From positions 310,001-374,000 of the forward strand of contig NZ_CP040819.1 in NCBI RefSeq assembly GCF_005887635.2: a stretch of DNA of 64,000 nt. Direction: 5' to 3'. Below, one piece after another: positions 20,786-29,597 of this stretch (its first letter is position 1; each line of letters opens with the position of its first letter). Made by a program: the position numbers and the translations under genes. The stretch comes from Paroceanicella profunda. Its GTDB lineage: Bacteria > Pseudomonadota > Alphaproteobacteria > Rhodobacterales > Rhodobacteraceae. The notes beneath the pieces were generated by a model that ran no database searches, had not been told where the DNA came from, and saw only the letters and a program-made list of their open reading frames with translations.

Positions 20786-22900
20786 TCAGTGGCGGGTGCC
20801 GCCCGGCCCGCGCCCCGGCATCTCCAGCAGGGCGGCGAAGGCCGCGGCCGGCATGGGCTGGCCGAAGAGAAACCCCTGCCCCTCCTCGCAGGCCTGCCGG
20901 CGCATGCGCCCGGCCTGCTCGGCGGTCTCCACCCCCTCGGCGATGACCCCGAGGTTGAACCCCGCGGCAAGGCGGGTGACCGCCTCGATGATCGCGAGAT
21001 CATGGGGGGACTCTCCGGAGCCCACGAAGGACCGGTCGATCTTCAGGCGGCTGGCGGGGTAGTGCTTGAGCATGCTGAACGAGGCAAAGCCGGTGCCGAA
21101 ATCGTCGAAGGCGATGCCCACGCCCCGGGTGCGCAGGTATTGCAGCGGCGCGGTGAGGGCGGCGTCACTGTGCAGCATCACCTTCTCGGTGATCTCCAGT
21201 TCCAGCGCCTCCGGCGGCAGGCCGCTGTCGGAGAGGGCCCGGTCCACCGTGGCCACGAAGCCGCGGGCGTTGAACTGGCTGGCGAACACGTTCACCCCGA
21301 TCCGCAGGTTGCGCCCGGTCGCCGCGCGCCAGGTGGCGGCCTGGCCGCAGGCGGTGCGCAGCACCCATTCCCCCACGGGAATGGCCAGCGAATCCGCCTC
21401 CAGCACCGCGATGAAGGCAGCGGGGGAAAGCAGGCCCTGCTCCGGGTGGTTCCAGCGGATGAGCGCCTCCGCGCCGGTGATCTCGCCGTCGCGCAGCCGC
21501 ACCTGGGGCTGGTAGAACAGCTCGAACTCGCCCCGTTCCCAGGCCCGGCGCAGGCCGGAACTGATGGCACTGCGCCGCCGCGCGGTCTGGCGCAGGTCCT
21601 CGGTGAAGACGCGGGCGATGTTCGCGCCGCTGGCCTTGGCGCGCAGCAGCGCGAGATCGGCATTGCCGATCACCACATCCGGGTCCGGCAGGCTGCCGGG
21701 CACGGTGGCGGCGATGCCGACGTTGGCGCCTACGTGCAGGACCGCCTCACCGCAGGGGATCGGCGCGCGCACCGCGGCAATCAGCGTGTCGGCGAGGGCG
21801 GCGGCGGTGCGCAGGTCGGCTTCGCCCCCCTCCAGGCAGATGGCGAATTCGTCGCTTCCCAGCCGTGACACGCTGCCCTGCCCGCCCACCTGCTCCAGCA
21901 GGCGCCGTGCCACCACGCGCAGCACGTGGTCGCCCACCCGGTGCCCGCGCATGGTGTTCACGTCCTTGAAGCCGTCGATGTCGACCAGCAGCATGAGCGC
22001 CGGGCGCCCGGCCTCCCCGGCGCGGCCCAGCCGGGCGCGCAGCGCGGCGCGGTCCTCCAGGCCGGTGAGCGTGTCACGCCCCGGCGAGGGGCTTTCGCAA
22101 TCGGAGGTGTGCAATTCGCGGATCAGCGCGCCGAACAGGCGCAGGCCGGCGGTCTCCCAGCTCGAGATCGTGATCTCGATGGGCAGCTCCCGGCCGTCGC
22201 GGTGGCGCGCCAGGGTCTGCAGCGGCGGGTAGTGGCGGGGGGCCGCGCTGTCCGCGCTGCGGTCCAGCCCGTGGCGGTGGCGTTCCTGCAGGCGCGGCGG
22301 GATGATCAGGTCCAGCGGCTGGCCGAGCGCCTCGGCGGCGGTGTAGCCGAACATGCGCTCGGCGGCGGCGTTCCAGTCCAGGATGCGGTTCGCGGCATCG
22401 GCACAGAGCACGGCATCCCCGGGCACGGCGCGCGGCGCATCGGCGGTGAGCTTGGAGAGACCCTCGGCGGAAAGGGCCGCCAGTTCCGTGAGCAGCGCGA
22501 GATGGGAGGCGGGAAGCGCGGGGCGCACGCCGGGGCCCGCGACACAGAGGCACCCCAGCAGCCGCCCCGCGACATCGCGCACCGGGGCTCCGGCCACGAA
22601 GGCGAGGCCCGAATCCACTCCGGCCGGCAGGGCGCAGGCCCCGCCCGCCCGCGCCAGCACGCCCAGGGTTCCGGCCTCGGGCATGCCCTCGTCCGGCAGG
22701 CCGGTGCGCAGCAGCACGCGCGGAGCGCTGCCATCCGGTTCGCAGCGCGCGAGACAGGCGAAGGGCACGTCGAGGGCGAGCTGTGCGAGGCGGATCACCC
22801 GTTCCGGGGCGTCCTGCTCGGGCAGATGTGCCGAATGGTCGTCAAAGAGCCCTGTCAGGCCGGGCGGTGCTGCCGGGCGGGGTGCGTGCTCTCGGGGCAT
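20786..22900 (-). CDS. GAF-PAS-GGDEF-EAL cyclic-di-GMP protein with degenerate GGDEF motif
   Basis: A 704-residue cytoplasmic protein with no membrane segment. A GAF-like domain (about residues 25-150) and a PAS domain (about 165-285, with ILDWNAAAERMFGYTAAEALGQPLDLI) precede GGDEF (about 290-440) and EAL (about 455-695). The cyclase signature reads GSDEF instead of GGDEF. The EAL domain keeps EALIRW, the ELEITE glutamate, DDFGTG, the lysine in SRLKIDRSFV and AEGVET, so c-di-GMP hydrolysis is the likely output, with GGDEF perhaps regulatory. The ATG at 22900 is preferred to a TTG upstream. It is monocistronic, convergent with glpR. Confidence 0.92.
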   Translation of the reverse strand: MPREHAPRPAAPPGLTGLFDDHSAHLPEQDAPERVIRLAQLALDVPFACLARCEPDGSAPRVLLRTGLPDEGMPEAGTLGVLARAGGACALPAGVDSGLAFVAGAPVRDVAGRLLGCLCVAGPGVRPALPASHLALLTELAALSAEGLSKLTADAPRAVPGDAVLCADAANRILDWNAAAERMFGYTAAEALGQPLDLIIPPRLQERHRHGLDRSADSAAPRHYPPLQTLARHRDGRELPIEITISSWETAGLRLFGALIRELHTSDCESPSPGRDTLTGLEDRAALRARLGRAGEAGRPALMLLVDIDGFKDVNTMRGHRVGDHVLRVVARRLLEQVGGQGSVSRLGSDEFAICLEGGEADLRTAAALADTLIAAVRAPIPCGEAVLHVGANVGIAATVPGSLPDPDVVIGNADLALLRAKASGANIARVFTEDLRQTARRRSAISSGLRRAWERGEFELFYQPQVRLRDGEITGAEALIRWNHPEQGLLSPAAFIAVLEADSLAIPVGEWVLRTACGQAATWRAATGRNLRIGVNVFASQFNARGFVATVDRALSDSGLPPEALELEITEKVMLHSDAALTAPLQYLRTRGVGIAFDDFGTGFASFSMLKHYPASRLKIDRSFVGSGESPHDLAIIEAVTRLAAGFNLGVIAEGVETAEQAGRMRRQACEEGQGFLFGQPMPAAAFAALLEMPGRGPGGTRH

Positions 22901-23116
22901 GGCCGTCTCGCTTCGATGAAAGTGCACTGTCCGAAAACCCCCTGCGGGCAACTCTCCCCGTCAGGTCCGTGAACTGGTTAATGTACAATGTGTGAAAACA
23001 ACTAAGAGCATAGTTTACGCGGAATTTCTACAACTTAAGGGAGAGATGGATTCAAAACTGCCTGCTCCGGGGGCCGGCGGATGGACGGGGCCCTGATACA
23101 GGCCCCGCAGGGCGTG
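22901..23116. other. AT-richer intergenic region upstream of the EAL gene
   Basis: The 216-bp gap includes a clearly AT-richer stretch at about 22975-23045, the most AT-rich in the neighbourhood. It likely holds the promoter of the EAL gene reading leftward, and the 3' end of the M19 operon, whose last stop is at 23117. I could not fix convincing -35 and -10 boxes with normal spacing. Confidence 0.45.
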
Positions 23117-24091
23117 TCACCACACGCGGTCGAGCAGGGAGAGCCAGTTCTCGCCCATCACCCGGGCGATGCGCGAATCACTCCAGCCGGCGCGCTGCAT
23201 GGCGGCGGTCATGTTGGGATAGTCGGCGATGGTCTTCAGGCCTTCGGGGAATTCTACCTGCCAGAACTCGGTGAGCTGGCGGCCGTCCCCCTTGTCGCGG
23301 TTGAGGTATTCGAAGAAGGGCGTGCCGTAGCCCTGGGTGAAGTCGGTGCCGAAGCCCACGCTCTCCTCGCCCACCAGGTTCGAGATATAGTCGATGGCGG
23401 CCACGTAATCGTCGATGGTCGCGGCGTTGCCGGCGGCGAGGAAGGGCGGGAACATGGTCACGCCCACGAAGCCCTCGTGCTCGGCGATGAAGCGCAGCTG
23501 CTCGTCGGTCTTGTTGCGCGGGTGGGCCTTCAGCCCGGCGGGCAGGCAATGGGAATAGGCCACCGGCTTCTTCGAGGCGAGGATCACGTCATGCGAGGTC
23601 TTCGGCCCCACGTGGGAGAGGTCGCACAGCATGCCGACGCGGTTCATCTCCGCCACGATGTCATGGCCGAAGTCCGAGAGGCCGCTGTCGGTGCTCTCGT
23701 AGCAGCCTGAGCCCACGAGGTTCTGGGTGTTGTAGGTCATCTGCACGATGCCCACGCCCTGCTCCTTGAACAGCTCCACGAACTCCACCCGGTCCTCGAA
23801 GGCGGAGGTGTTCTGGAAGCCCAGCACGATGGCGGTACGCCCCTCCGCCTTGGCGCGGCGGATGTCGGCCACGCTGCGCGCCTTCACGATCTTGTCGGCA
23901 TGGGCGGCGAAATCGCGGTTCCAGCGGCCGATGTTCAGCATGGTGTCGCGGAAGTTCTCCCACACCGAGCAGGTGCAGTTGGCCGCCGTGAGGCCGCCCT
24001 CGCGCATGGCGGCGAAGATGTCGGGGCCCCAGCGGGAGATGATGAGGCCGTCGAAGACCACGAGATCGTCGTGCAGGCTGGTTGCGGTCAT
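23117..24091 (-). CDS. M19 (renal dipeptidase-like) family protein lacking the HxD metal pair
   Basis: A 324-residue protein of the M19 membrane-dipeptidase family, without a signal peptide. Late family motifs are intact: DLSHVGPKTSHD, YSHCLPAGLKAHPRNKTDEQ and GFGTDFTQG. But the N-terminal HxD zinc pair (normally DGHND) reads FDGLIISRW, and the position of the bridging glutamate reads LGFQNTSAF. This subgroup is, to my memory, also found beside dimethylglycine/sarcosine genes in Pseudomonas, so peptidase activity is doubtful. It is the last gene of the creatine-type operon, 16 bp after the LivF gene. ATG at 24091 is chosen over a longer frame that runs into livF. Confidence 0.85.
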   Translation of the reverse strand: MTATSLHDDLVVFDGLIISRWGPDIFAAMREGGLTAANCTCSVWENFRDTMLNIGRWNRDFAAHADKIVKARSVADIRRAKAEGRTAIVLGFQNTSAFEDRVEFVELFKEQGVGIVQMTYNTQNLVGSGCYESTDSGLSDFGHDIVAEMNRVGMLCDLSHVGPKTSHDVILASKKPVAYSHCLPAGLKAHPRNKTDEQLRFIAEHEGFVGVTMFPPFLAAGNAATIDDYVAAIDYISNLVGEESVGFGTDFTQGYGTPFFEYLNRDKGDGRQLTEFWQVEFPEGLKTIADYPNMTAAMQRAGWSDSRIARVMGENWLSLLDRVW

Positions 24092-24107
24092 GGGGTTCGG
24101 TCCTTGT

Positions 24108-24821
24108 TCACAGGTAGATGTTGCGCACGATGGCATCGTGGTCGCCGGCCATGGCCGCCACGTCGCCGCCGTCGACGACGCGCCCGTCGCGCAGCACGAT
24201 GAAGCGGTCGGCGGCGCGGAAGGCGAGGTTCAGGTTCTGCTCGACCATCAGCAGGGTCACGCCATCGGCCTTGAGCTGCTCGATGATGCGGGCGATCTCC
24301 TCGCAGAACTGCGGGGAGAGGCCGCCCGAGGGCTCGTCGAGCAGCAGGAGCCGCGGGCGCGACATCATCGCCCGGCCGATGGCCACCATCTGCTGCTCGC
24401 CGCCCGAGAGGGTGCGCGCGGCCTGGGCCCGGCGCTCCTTCAGGCGGGGGAAGCGGGCGTAGACATGGGCGAGGGTCTCGCCGCTCTCCCGCCCTCCGCG
24501 GCGCATGGCGCCGAGGCGCAGGTTGTCCTCCACCGTGAGGTCGGGGAAGAGGTCGCGCGCCTGGCTCACCTGGGCCACGCCTTGCGCGAAGACGGCATGG
24601 GCCGGGCGGCCGGCAAGCTCGGTGCCCTCCAGCGAGACCGAGCCCGCGGAGGGGCGCACGAAGCCGCAGATGGCGTTCATCGCGGTGGATTTGCCGGAGC
24701 CGTTCGCCCCCAGCAGGGTGAGGCATTCGCCGCGGCGCACGTCGAAGCCCGCGCCCCGCAGGATGGGCTTGGGCCCGTAGGCCACGTGCAGGTCGCGGAT
24801 GGTGAGGAGTGTGTCAGGCAT
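24108..24821 (-). CDS. LivF-type ABC transporter ATP-binding protein
   Basis: A 237-residue ATPase of the LivF type (branched-chain amino acid / polar amide family). Walker A LLGANGSGKST is near residue 36, signature LSGGEQQMVAIGRAMM near 138, Walker B LLLLDEPSGGLSP, and the switch histidine is replaced by the family-typical VEQN. It overlaps the LivG gene by 8 bp. Together with LivG it powers the permeases encoded upstream. Cargo is inferred to be creatine or a similar compound from the creatinase gene of the locus. Confidence 0.93.
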   Translation of the reverse strand: MPDTLLTIRDLHVAYGPKPILRGAGFDVRRGECLTLLGANGSGKSTAMNAICGFVRPSAGSVSLEGTELAGRPAHAVFAQGVAQVSQARDLFPDLTVEDNLRLGAMRRGGRESGETLAHVYARFPRLKERRAQAARTLSGGEQQMVAIGRAMMSRPRLLLLDEPSGGLSPQFCEEIARIIEQLKADGVTLLMVEQNLNLAFRAADRFIVLRDGRVVDGGDVAAMAGDHDAIVRNIYL

Positions 24822-25578
24822 GTCCGAGATAGGCCTCCAGCACGGCGCGGTCGGCGCGGATTTCGTCGGGCGTGCCCTCGGCGATGCGCTTGCCGGCCGC
24901 CATCACCAGGATGCGGTCGGCCGAGGCCATCACCAGCTCCACCGCGTGCTCGATGAGCAGCACGGCAACGCCCTTCTCGCCCGTGAGTCGGGCGATGATC
25001 TCCATCATCTGGGCGCGGGCGACGGGCGAGAGCCCCACCGCCGGCTCGTCGAGCAGCAGCACCGGCGGCTCGCTCGCCACGGTGCGGATGATCTCCACGA
25101 TGCGCTGCTGCCCGCCGGAGAGCGAGCCGGCCCTTGCATCGGCCATGTGGCCCATGCTCATCAGCTCCAGCAGGGCGCGGGCCTTCGCGATGGCGGCGCG
25201 CTCCGCCTCCAGCGCCCGGCGCCGGCCGAAGAGCAGGTCGAGGAAACTGCCCGGGGTTTCGGTGGTGAGCCCGGTGAGCACGTTCTCCAGCACGGTGAGC
25301 GCGGGGAACAGTCCGCCGTTCTGGAAGGTGCGGCGGATGCCGTGGCCGGCGATGGCATGCGGGCTGTCGCCCGCCACGTCCTGCCCGCGCAGCAGCACCC
25401 GGCCGGCGGAGGGGCGCACGTAGCCGGAGATGGCGTTGAACAGCGTGGTCTTGCCCGCGCCGTTCGGCCCGATCACCGCGCGCACCTGGCCCTCGCTGAG
25501 GCGGAAGGACACGGCGTCGAGCGCGGTGAGGCCGGCGAAGCGCACGCTCAGGCCCTCGACTGTCAGAAGGTCGGTCAT
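24814..25578 (-). CDS. LivG-type ABC transporter ATP-binding protein
   Basis: A 254-residue LivG-type ATPase. Walker A VIGPNGAGKTTLFNAISGY lies near residue 38, followed by IRRTFQNGGLFPALTVLENV, the signature LSGGQQRIVEIIRTV and Walker B VLLLDEPAVGLSP. The switch region LLIEHAVELVMASADRILVM carries the histidine. The C-terminal ADRAVLEAYLGHA is the usual LivG ending (EVIEAYLG). It starts 4 bp after the LivM stop and overlaps LivF by 8 bp. Confidence 0.93.
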   Translation of the reverse strand: MTDLLTVEGLSVRFAGLTALDAVSFRLSEGQVRAVIGPNGAGKTTLFNAISGYVRPSAGRVLLRGQDVAGDSPHAIAGHGIRRTFQNGGLFPALTVLENVLTGLTTETPGSFLDLLFGRRRALEAERAAIAKARALLELMSMGHMADARAGSLSGGQQRIVEIIRTVASEPPVLLLDEPAVGLSPVARAQMMEIIARLTGEKGVAVLLIEHAVELVMASADRILVMAAGKRIAEGTPDEIRADRAVLEAYLGHA

Positions 25579-25582
25579 CGGC

Positions 25583-26551
25583 TCACTCCCGGAAATGGCG
25601 CTCGAGGAACACGGGCGAGAGGCGGCGCAGCAGGCTCGCCAGCCCCTGCGGCAGGCACAGCAGCACCACGATCACCACGAGGCCGAAGAAGATCTCCTCC
25701 ATCCCCGGAAAGGCGCGCACGTATTCGGGCAGCGCGGTGAGCAGCACCGCCCCGAGCACCGAGCCCAGCACCGAGCCCGTGCCCCCCACCAGCACCATGG
25801 CAAAGCCCACGATGAGCTGGGTGAGGCCGAAGCTCTCCGGAAACACCCGGCCGATATGCGCGGCAAAGAGCGCGCCTGCCACCCCCACGAGGAAGCCCGA
25901 CCACATGAAGGCGGTCACGATCACCCGCGCGGTGGGGATGCCGAGCGAGGCAGTGGCGATCTCGTTCTCGCGCACCGCGATGATGGAGCGGCCGAGCCGC
26001 GAGCGCAGCAGGTTCAGCGTGCCCTTCACCAGCACCACCGTGACGGCGAGGAACACGTAGAACTGCGCCGTGTCATCGCCCAGCCGGAAGCCCAGGAAGG
26101 TCTCGCGCGGCAGGGCGAGCCCGTCGGTGCCGCCCGTGAGCCCGTCGGCGTGGATGTAGAGCCAGCGCAACAGCTCGCCGAAGGCCAGCGTGACGATGGC
26201 GAGGTAGTAGAGCCGGATGCCGCGCAGCGCCACGGCGGAGGCGAGAAAGCCCCCCGCCGCGCCCACGAGGCCGGAAAGCGGGATGGTGGCGAGCCAGGGC
26301 AGGCCGAGGGCGTTCATCGCGATCACGCTCGCGTAGGCGCCGAGGCCGAAGAAGGCCACGTTGGCGAAGGCGAGCTGGCCGAGGCTGCCGATCACCATGT
26401 TGAAGCCCAGCGTGAGCAGCGTGGAGATCAGCATGCTGTTGAGCACGAACTGGGTGTAGGGGTTCGTGGCCAGCGGCAAGGCGCAGGCCAGCACCGGGAG
26501 GGCCCAGAAGAGCGCGGTGCGCAGGCGCAGGGTGGCGGGCGAGATGCTCAT
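25583..26551 (-). CDS. LivM-type ABC transporter permease
   Basis: A 322-residue inner-membrane permease of the LivM type with about ten hydrophobic segments. NMVIGSLGQLAFANVAFFGLGAYAS, near residue 50, is the family's signature (usually GxxGQxSxGHAxFxGxGAY). AVRENEIATASLGIPTARVIVTAFMWSGFLVGVAGALFA near 195 is the ATPase-contact region. Its start overlaps the LivH stop (ATGA). A short charged tail ends in FLERHFRE. Confidence 0.93.
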   Translation of the reverse strand: MSISPATLRLRTALFWALPVLACALPLATNPYTQFVLNSMLISTLLTLGFNMVIGSLGQLAFANVAFFGLGAYASVIAMNALGLPWLATIPLSGLVGAAGGFLASAVALRGIRLYYLAIVTLAFGELLRWLYIHADGLTGGTDGLALPRETFLGFRLGDDTAQFYVFLAVTVVLVKGTLNLLRSRLGRSIIAVRENEIATASLGIPTARVIVTAFMWSGFLVGVAGALFAAHIGRVFPESFGLTQLIVGFAMVLVGGTGSVLGSVLGAVLLTALPEYVRAFPGMEEIFFGLVVIVVLLCLPQGLASLLRRLSPVFLERHFRE

Positions 26552-27417
26552 ACCTTCACCACCGCCTTGCGGCCGAACAGGCCGCGCGGGCGCACCAGCA
26601 GCACCAGGATGATCAGCAGGTAGGCGGTGATGTCGATCAGCGCCGTGTCTATGTAGGCGCCGGCGTATTGCTCGGCGAGACCCAGCACCACGCCGCCCAG
26701 CACCGCCCCGCCGAGCGAGCCGAAGCCGCCCAGGGTCATCGCGGCGAAGCCCTTGATGAGGAAGCTCGCGCCGAGGTCCGGATGCAGGAAGGAGACCGGG
26801 GCGATGAGGATGCCGCCCACCGCGCCGAGCGCCGCCCCCGTGCCCCAGCTCAGGTCATGGAAGCGGCTCACGTTGATGCCCACGAGGCGCGCGCCCCGCT
26901 CGGACTGGTAGACCGCCTGCACCATCTTGCCGACGTCGGTGAAGGCGAGCAGGGCGAAGAACAGCGCCAGCAGCACCGCCACCGTGGCGATGGTGAAGAG
27001 GGCGTCGCCGGTCAGCACCACGTCGCCGAGGAAGATGGGGTCGATGTCGAACACCCGCGGCATGGGAAGCACCTCGCGCCCCCAGACCGTGCGGGCAATG
27101 CCGCGCAGCGTGTAGCCGAGCGCGATGGACATCAGCGCGAAGCCGATGTGCGGGCCGCCGCGGATCGGCCGGATCAGCGCCCGGCTGAAGCAGACCCCGA
27201 GGCCGAACATCGCGACCACCGCGATCACCGCCGCCGGCAGGAAGGCGAGGCCCAGCCCCACCACCAGCACATAGGCCACGAAGGCCCCCGACATCACGAG
27301 GTCGCCATGTCCGAAATTCACCACCGTGGTGGAGCGGTAGACGACGGTGAGCGACAGCGCCACGAGGGCATAGATCGCCCCCTGCGACGCCCCGCTCAGG
27401 GTGAGTTGCATCAGCAT
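26548..27417 (-). CDS. LivH-type ABC transporter permease
   Basis: A 289-residue LivH-type permease with about eight membrane segments. Typical blocks are GASQGAIYALVALSLTVVYRSTTVVNFGHGDLVMSGAF at the N-terminus and ERGARLVGINVSRFHDLSWGTGAALGAVGGIL near residue 195. GGAVLGGVVLGLAEQYAGAY follows near residue 240. GGAG lies about 8 bases before the ATG at 27417. About 160 bp separate it from the substrate-binding protein gene; the pair LivH/LivM forms the channel. Confidence 0.93.
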   Translation of the reverse strand: MLMQLTLSGASQGAIYALVALSLTVVYRSTTVVNFGHGDLVMSGAFVAYVLVVGLGLAFLPAAVIAVVAMFGLGVCFSRALIRPIRGGPHIGFALMSIALGYTLRGIARTVWGREVLPMPRVFDIDPIFLGDVVLTGDALFTIATVAVLLALFFALLAFTDVGKMVQAVYQSERGARLVGINVSRFHDLSWGTGAALGAVGGILIAPVSFLHPDLGASFLIKGFAAMTLGGFGSLGGAVLGGVVLGLAEQYAGAYIDTALIDITAYLLIILVLLVRPRGLFGRKAVVKV

Positions 27418-27579
27418 TGCTTGATCTCCGGGTTGGCGGAGCCGGCGCGGGGGCCGGCCGCCGCCGAGCGAACGCGGCTCAGGCCACAGGGGCCCGCGCC
27501 GGTTTCGCTCCGAGGGTTCGGAACGGAGCAGGATCCCGGCCCGGATGCGTGGTCCGGGCCGGCCCTGCTCCGGAGCACA

Positions 27580-28746
27580 TCAGTAGGGCTGCCCCCAGGC
27601 CTTCAGCACCGTGGGCTTGCCGTCCACGAAGCCGGAGACGGCCGAGCCCTTCACGCCCTGGTGGTCATCCGCCGTCCAGGTGATGGGGGAGGAGAGCACG
27701 CCGGTATCGAGGTCGGAGATCTTGTCCAGCTCGGCGATGAGCTTCGAGCGGGTGAGGTCCGGCCCCGCCGCTTCCAGCGCCTTCACCAGTGCCACGCCCG
27801 AGCCGATGGAGATGTAGCTGAAGTTGCTCAGCTCCTCGTCCGGGTAGTACTTGTGGATCATGTCGGCCCATTTCTTCATGCCCGGGCCGTCGAGATTGTC
27901 CACGTAGGGGTGGATGACGTAGTAGTTCTTCACCGTGTCGAGGTCACCCACGCGCTTGAGGGTGTTTTCCAGGTCGGTGCCCGCGGTGCCCATCACCGGG
28001 ATGTCACCCAGTCCGTATTTCTTCATGTCGCGCAGGAAGATGGCTGTCTCGGCCTCGTAGAGGGCGGCGATGATGAAATCCGGGCGATCGGCGCGCAGCT
28101 TCAGCACCTGGGCGGTGGCGTCGGTCTGGCCGCGCTCCATGGTGAGCACTTCGGTGGGCTCCACCCCGTGCTCCTTGAGATACGCCTGCGCGGGGTCCGA
28201 GTAGGAATGCGCCCAGTCGTTCGAATGCTCGATGATCGCCACTTTCGTGGTGTCCGGGCGCGAGAGCACGAATTCGGCCATCGCCCGTCCGTTCGCATTG
28301 CCGGTGGGCACGCCGTGGAAGATGTTCGCTGCCACGGGTTGGGAAATCGTGTCCGACACCGCGTGCGCCACGATCCAGGGCAGGCCGGCCTCCTCGATCT
28401 CCGGGCGCAGGGCCACGGCGACGCCGGAGCAGGAGTTGCCCTGCAGCATGAACACCTCATCCTGATAGATGAGCTTCTTCGCCGCGGCGAGGCCCTTGGC
28501 CGTATCGCAGCCGGTGTCCTCCTGCACGGCGACGAGCTTGCGCCCGTGCACGCCTCCCGCGTCATTGATCATGTCGTAGAAGGCCATCAGCCCGATCTCG
28601 GCCTTGGAATAGGACGAGGCGTTGCCGGAGAACGGGCCCATCACGCCGATGGTGATGGCGTCATCCGTGAGGCCCGTGGTCTCGCCGGCCAGCGCGGGTG
28701 CTGCAAGCAGCGCGGTGGCGGCGAGGAACGTTGAAAGTCTCTTCAT
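27580..28746 (-). CDS. LivK-type substrate-binding protein, predicted creatine binder
   Basis: A 388-residue periplasmic binding protein of the type-1 (Leu/Ile/Val or amide) fold. The signal peptide MKRLSTFLAATALLAAPALA is followed by mature sequence from about residue 21. Blocks such as ITIGVMGPFSGNASSYSKAEIGLMAFYDMINDAGGVHGRKL and EDTGCDTAKGLAAAKKLI are family-typical. AGGGAG precedes the ATG at 28746. It lies downstream of TetR and upstream of the LivHMGF set, behind a second copy of the candidate TetR operator. Creatine or a related guanidino compound as ligand is inferred only from the creatinase gene. Confidence 0.9.
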   Translation of the reverse strand: MKRLSTFLAATALLAAPALAGETTGLTDDAITIGVMGPFSGNASSYSKAEIGLMAFYDMINDAGGVHGRKLVAVQEDTGCDTAKGLAAAKKLIYQDEVFMLQGNSCSGVAVALRPEIEEAGLPWIVAHAVSDTISQPVAANIFHGVPTGNANGRAMAEFVLSRPDTTKVAIIEHSNDWAHSYSDPAQAYLKEHGVEPTEVLTMERGQTDATAQVLKLRADRPDFIIAALYEAETAIFLRDMKKYGLGDIPVMGTAGTDLENTLKRVGDLDTVKNYYVIHPYVDNLDGPGMKKWADMIHKYYPDEELSNFSYISIGSGVALVKALEAAGPDLTRSKLIAELDKISDLDTGVLSSPITWTADDHQGVKGSAVSGFVDGKPTVLKAWGQPY

Positions 28747-28829
28747 TACCCTTGCTCCCTGTTGCAAGTTGGGTCGCGGGCCCCTGGTGGTCGATCGCGT
28801 TCTCCCCCGGTTGCCGGCTTATTGCTTTT

Positions 28830-28849
28830 AAATACCGGCTGACCTGTTT
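28830..28849 (-). promoter_or_regulatory. Second candidate TetR operator, before the binding-protein gene
   Basis: Positions 28830-28849 match the 20-base element starting at 29505 at 14 of 20 positions, including ATACCG and TGTTT. It lies between the TetR stop and the binding-protein start, about 85 bp upstream of the latter, in a locally AT-rich stretch that could contain the promoter. The match suggests that the TetR protein controls the transporter genes as well as itself. Confidence 0.5.
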
Positions 28850-28863
28850 TTATCTTGCCGGTC

Positions 28864-29487
28864 TCAGCCCGGACCGGCCAGTGCCGGCCGGACATGGCTG
28901 GCAAGGATCTGCTTCAGCGTGAGCAGCATTTCGGCGTAGTAATGGGTTTCCTTGCGCAGCACGGCCTGCACGGCCATGCCGCGGAACACGTTCATCACCA
29001 GGTTCAGCGCCACGCGGGCGGAGACGCCCCCCTCCTCGCGCGAGACGAAGGTGGCTTCCCAGGCGGCCTCGAAGCGGCCGTGCAGATCCAGGATCAGGGG
29101 CGCGAGGCGGGTGCGCAACTCGGCGTCGCCGCGGGCGGCCACGATGATCTCCAGCGAGGAGTAGAACCAGGAGCCGTTCAACATCTCCTGCCACAGCAGG
29201 TCGACGAAGCGCTCCAGCCCGATCTCCCCGGCGCGCACCCGGGCGGCGAGCAGCTCCACGTCTTCCGCGAACCCCTCGAACATGTATTCGGTGGCGGCGA
29301 TGATGAGGTCGATCTTGCCGGGGTAATGATGAGTCTGCGCGCCGCGCGACACCCCGGCCCGCTCGGCGATGCCTTGCGTGGAGGTGTTCGCGTACCCCAG
29401 CTCCATCAGCGAGGCGATGGTCGCCTCGTGGAGCAGCTGCCGGGTTTCGGCGCTGCGCTGGCTCTGGGTGCGTCGGGTGGCCTGCAT
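28864..29487 (-). CDS. TetR-family regulator of the creatine-type locus
   Basis: A 207-residue TetR-family repressor. The N-terminal HTH region (ATIASLMELGYANTSTQGIAERAGVSRGAQTHHYPGKIDLI, about residues 22-62) includes the usual SxGxxxHHYxxK helix-turn. The C-terminal part is a helical ligand domain. It lies between creatinase (110 bp away) and the transporter genes on the same strand. A candidate operator lies 18 bp before its start, with a related site before the next gene. Creatine or a breakdown product is a plausible inducer, which is inference. Confidence 0.88.
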   Translation of the reverse strand: MQATRRTQSQRSAETRQLLHEATIASLMELGYANTSTQGIAERAGVSRGAQTHHYPGKIDLIIAATEYMFEGFAEDVELLAARVRAGEIGLERFVDLLWQEMLNGSWFYSSLEIIVAARGDAELRTRLAPLILDLHGRFEAAWEATFVSREEGGVSARVALNLVMNVFRGMAVQAVLRKETHYYAEMLLTLKQILASHVRPALAGPG

Positions 29488-29504
29488 GCGGTGCCTCGCG
29501 GTTT

Positions 29505-29522
29505 ACATACCGACCAGCATGT
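29505..29522 (-). promoter_or_regulatory. Candidate TetR operator before the TetR gene
   Basis: The 18-base element ACATACCGACCAGCATGT has matching outer arms ACAT/ATGT with further symmetric positions (C at 6 and G at 8 of each half). It is followed by GTTTGTAAC. The ATACCGAC core is common in TetR-family operators. It ends 18 bp upstream of the TetR start codon on the minus strand. Confidence 0.5.
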
Positions 29523-29597
29523 TTGTAACCGATGAGTCTGTCAAGCGCCCCGCGTCGGGATGCGCGCGGCCCCCGGGAGGGGCCGCGCAGGCCCGGC

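Noticed and set aside
22901-22951. Longer start (TTG at 22951) for the EAL protein
   Set aside because: The extra 17 residues have no domain content; the ATG at 22900 is a better codon.
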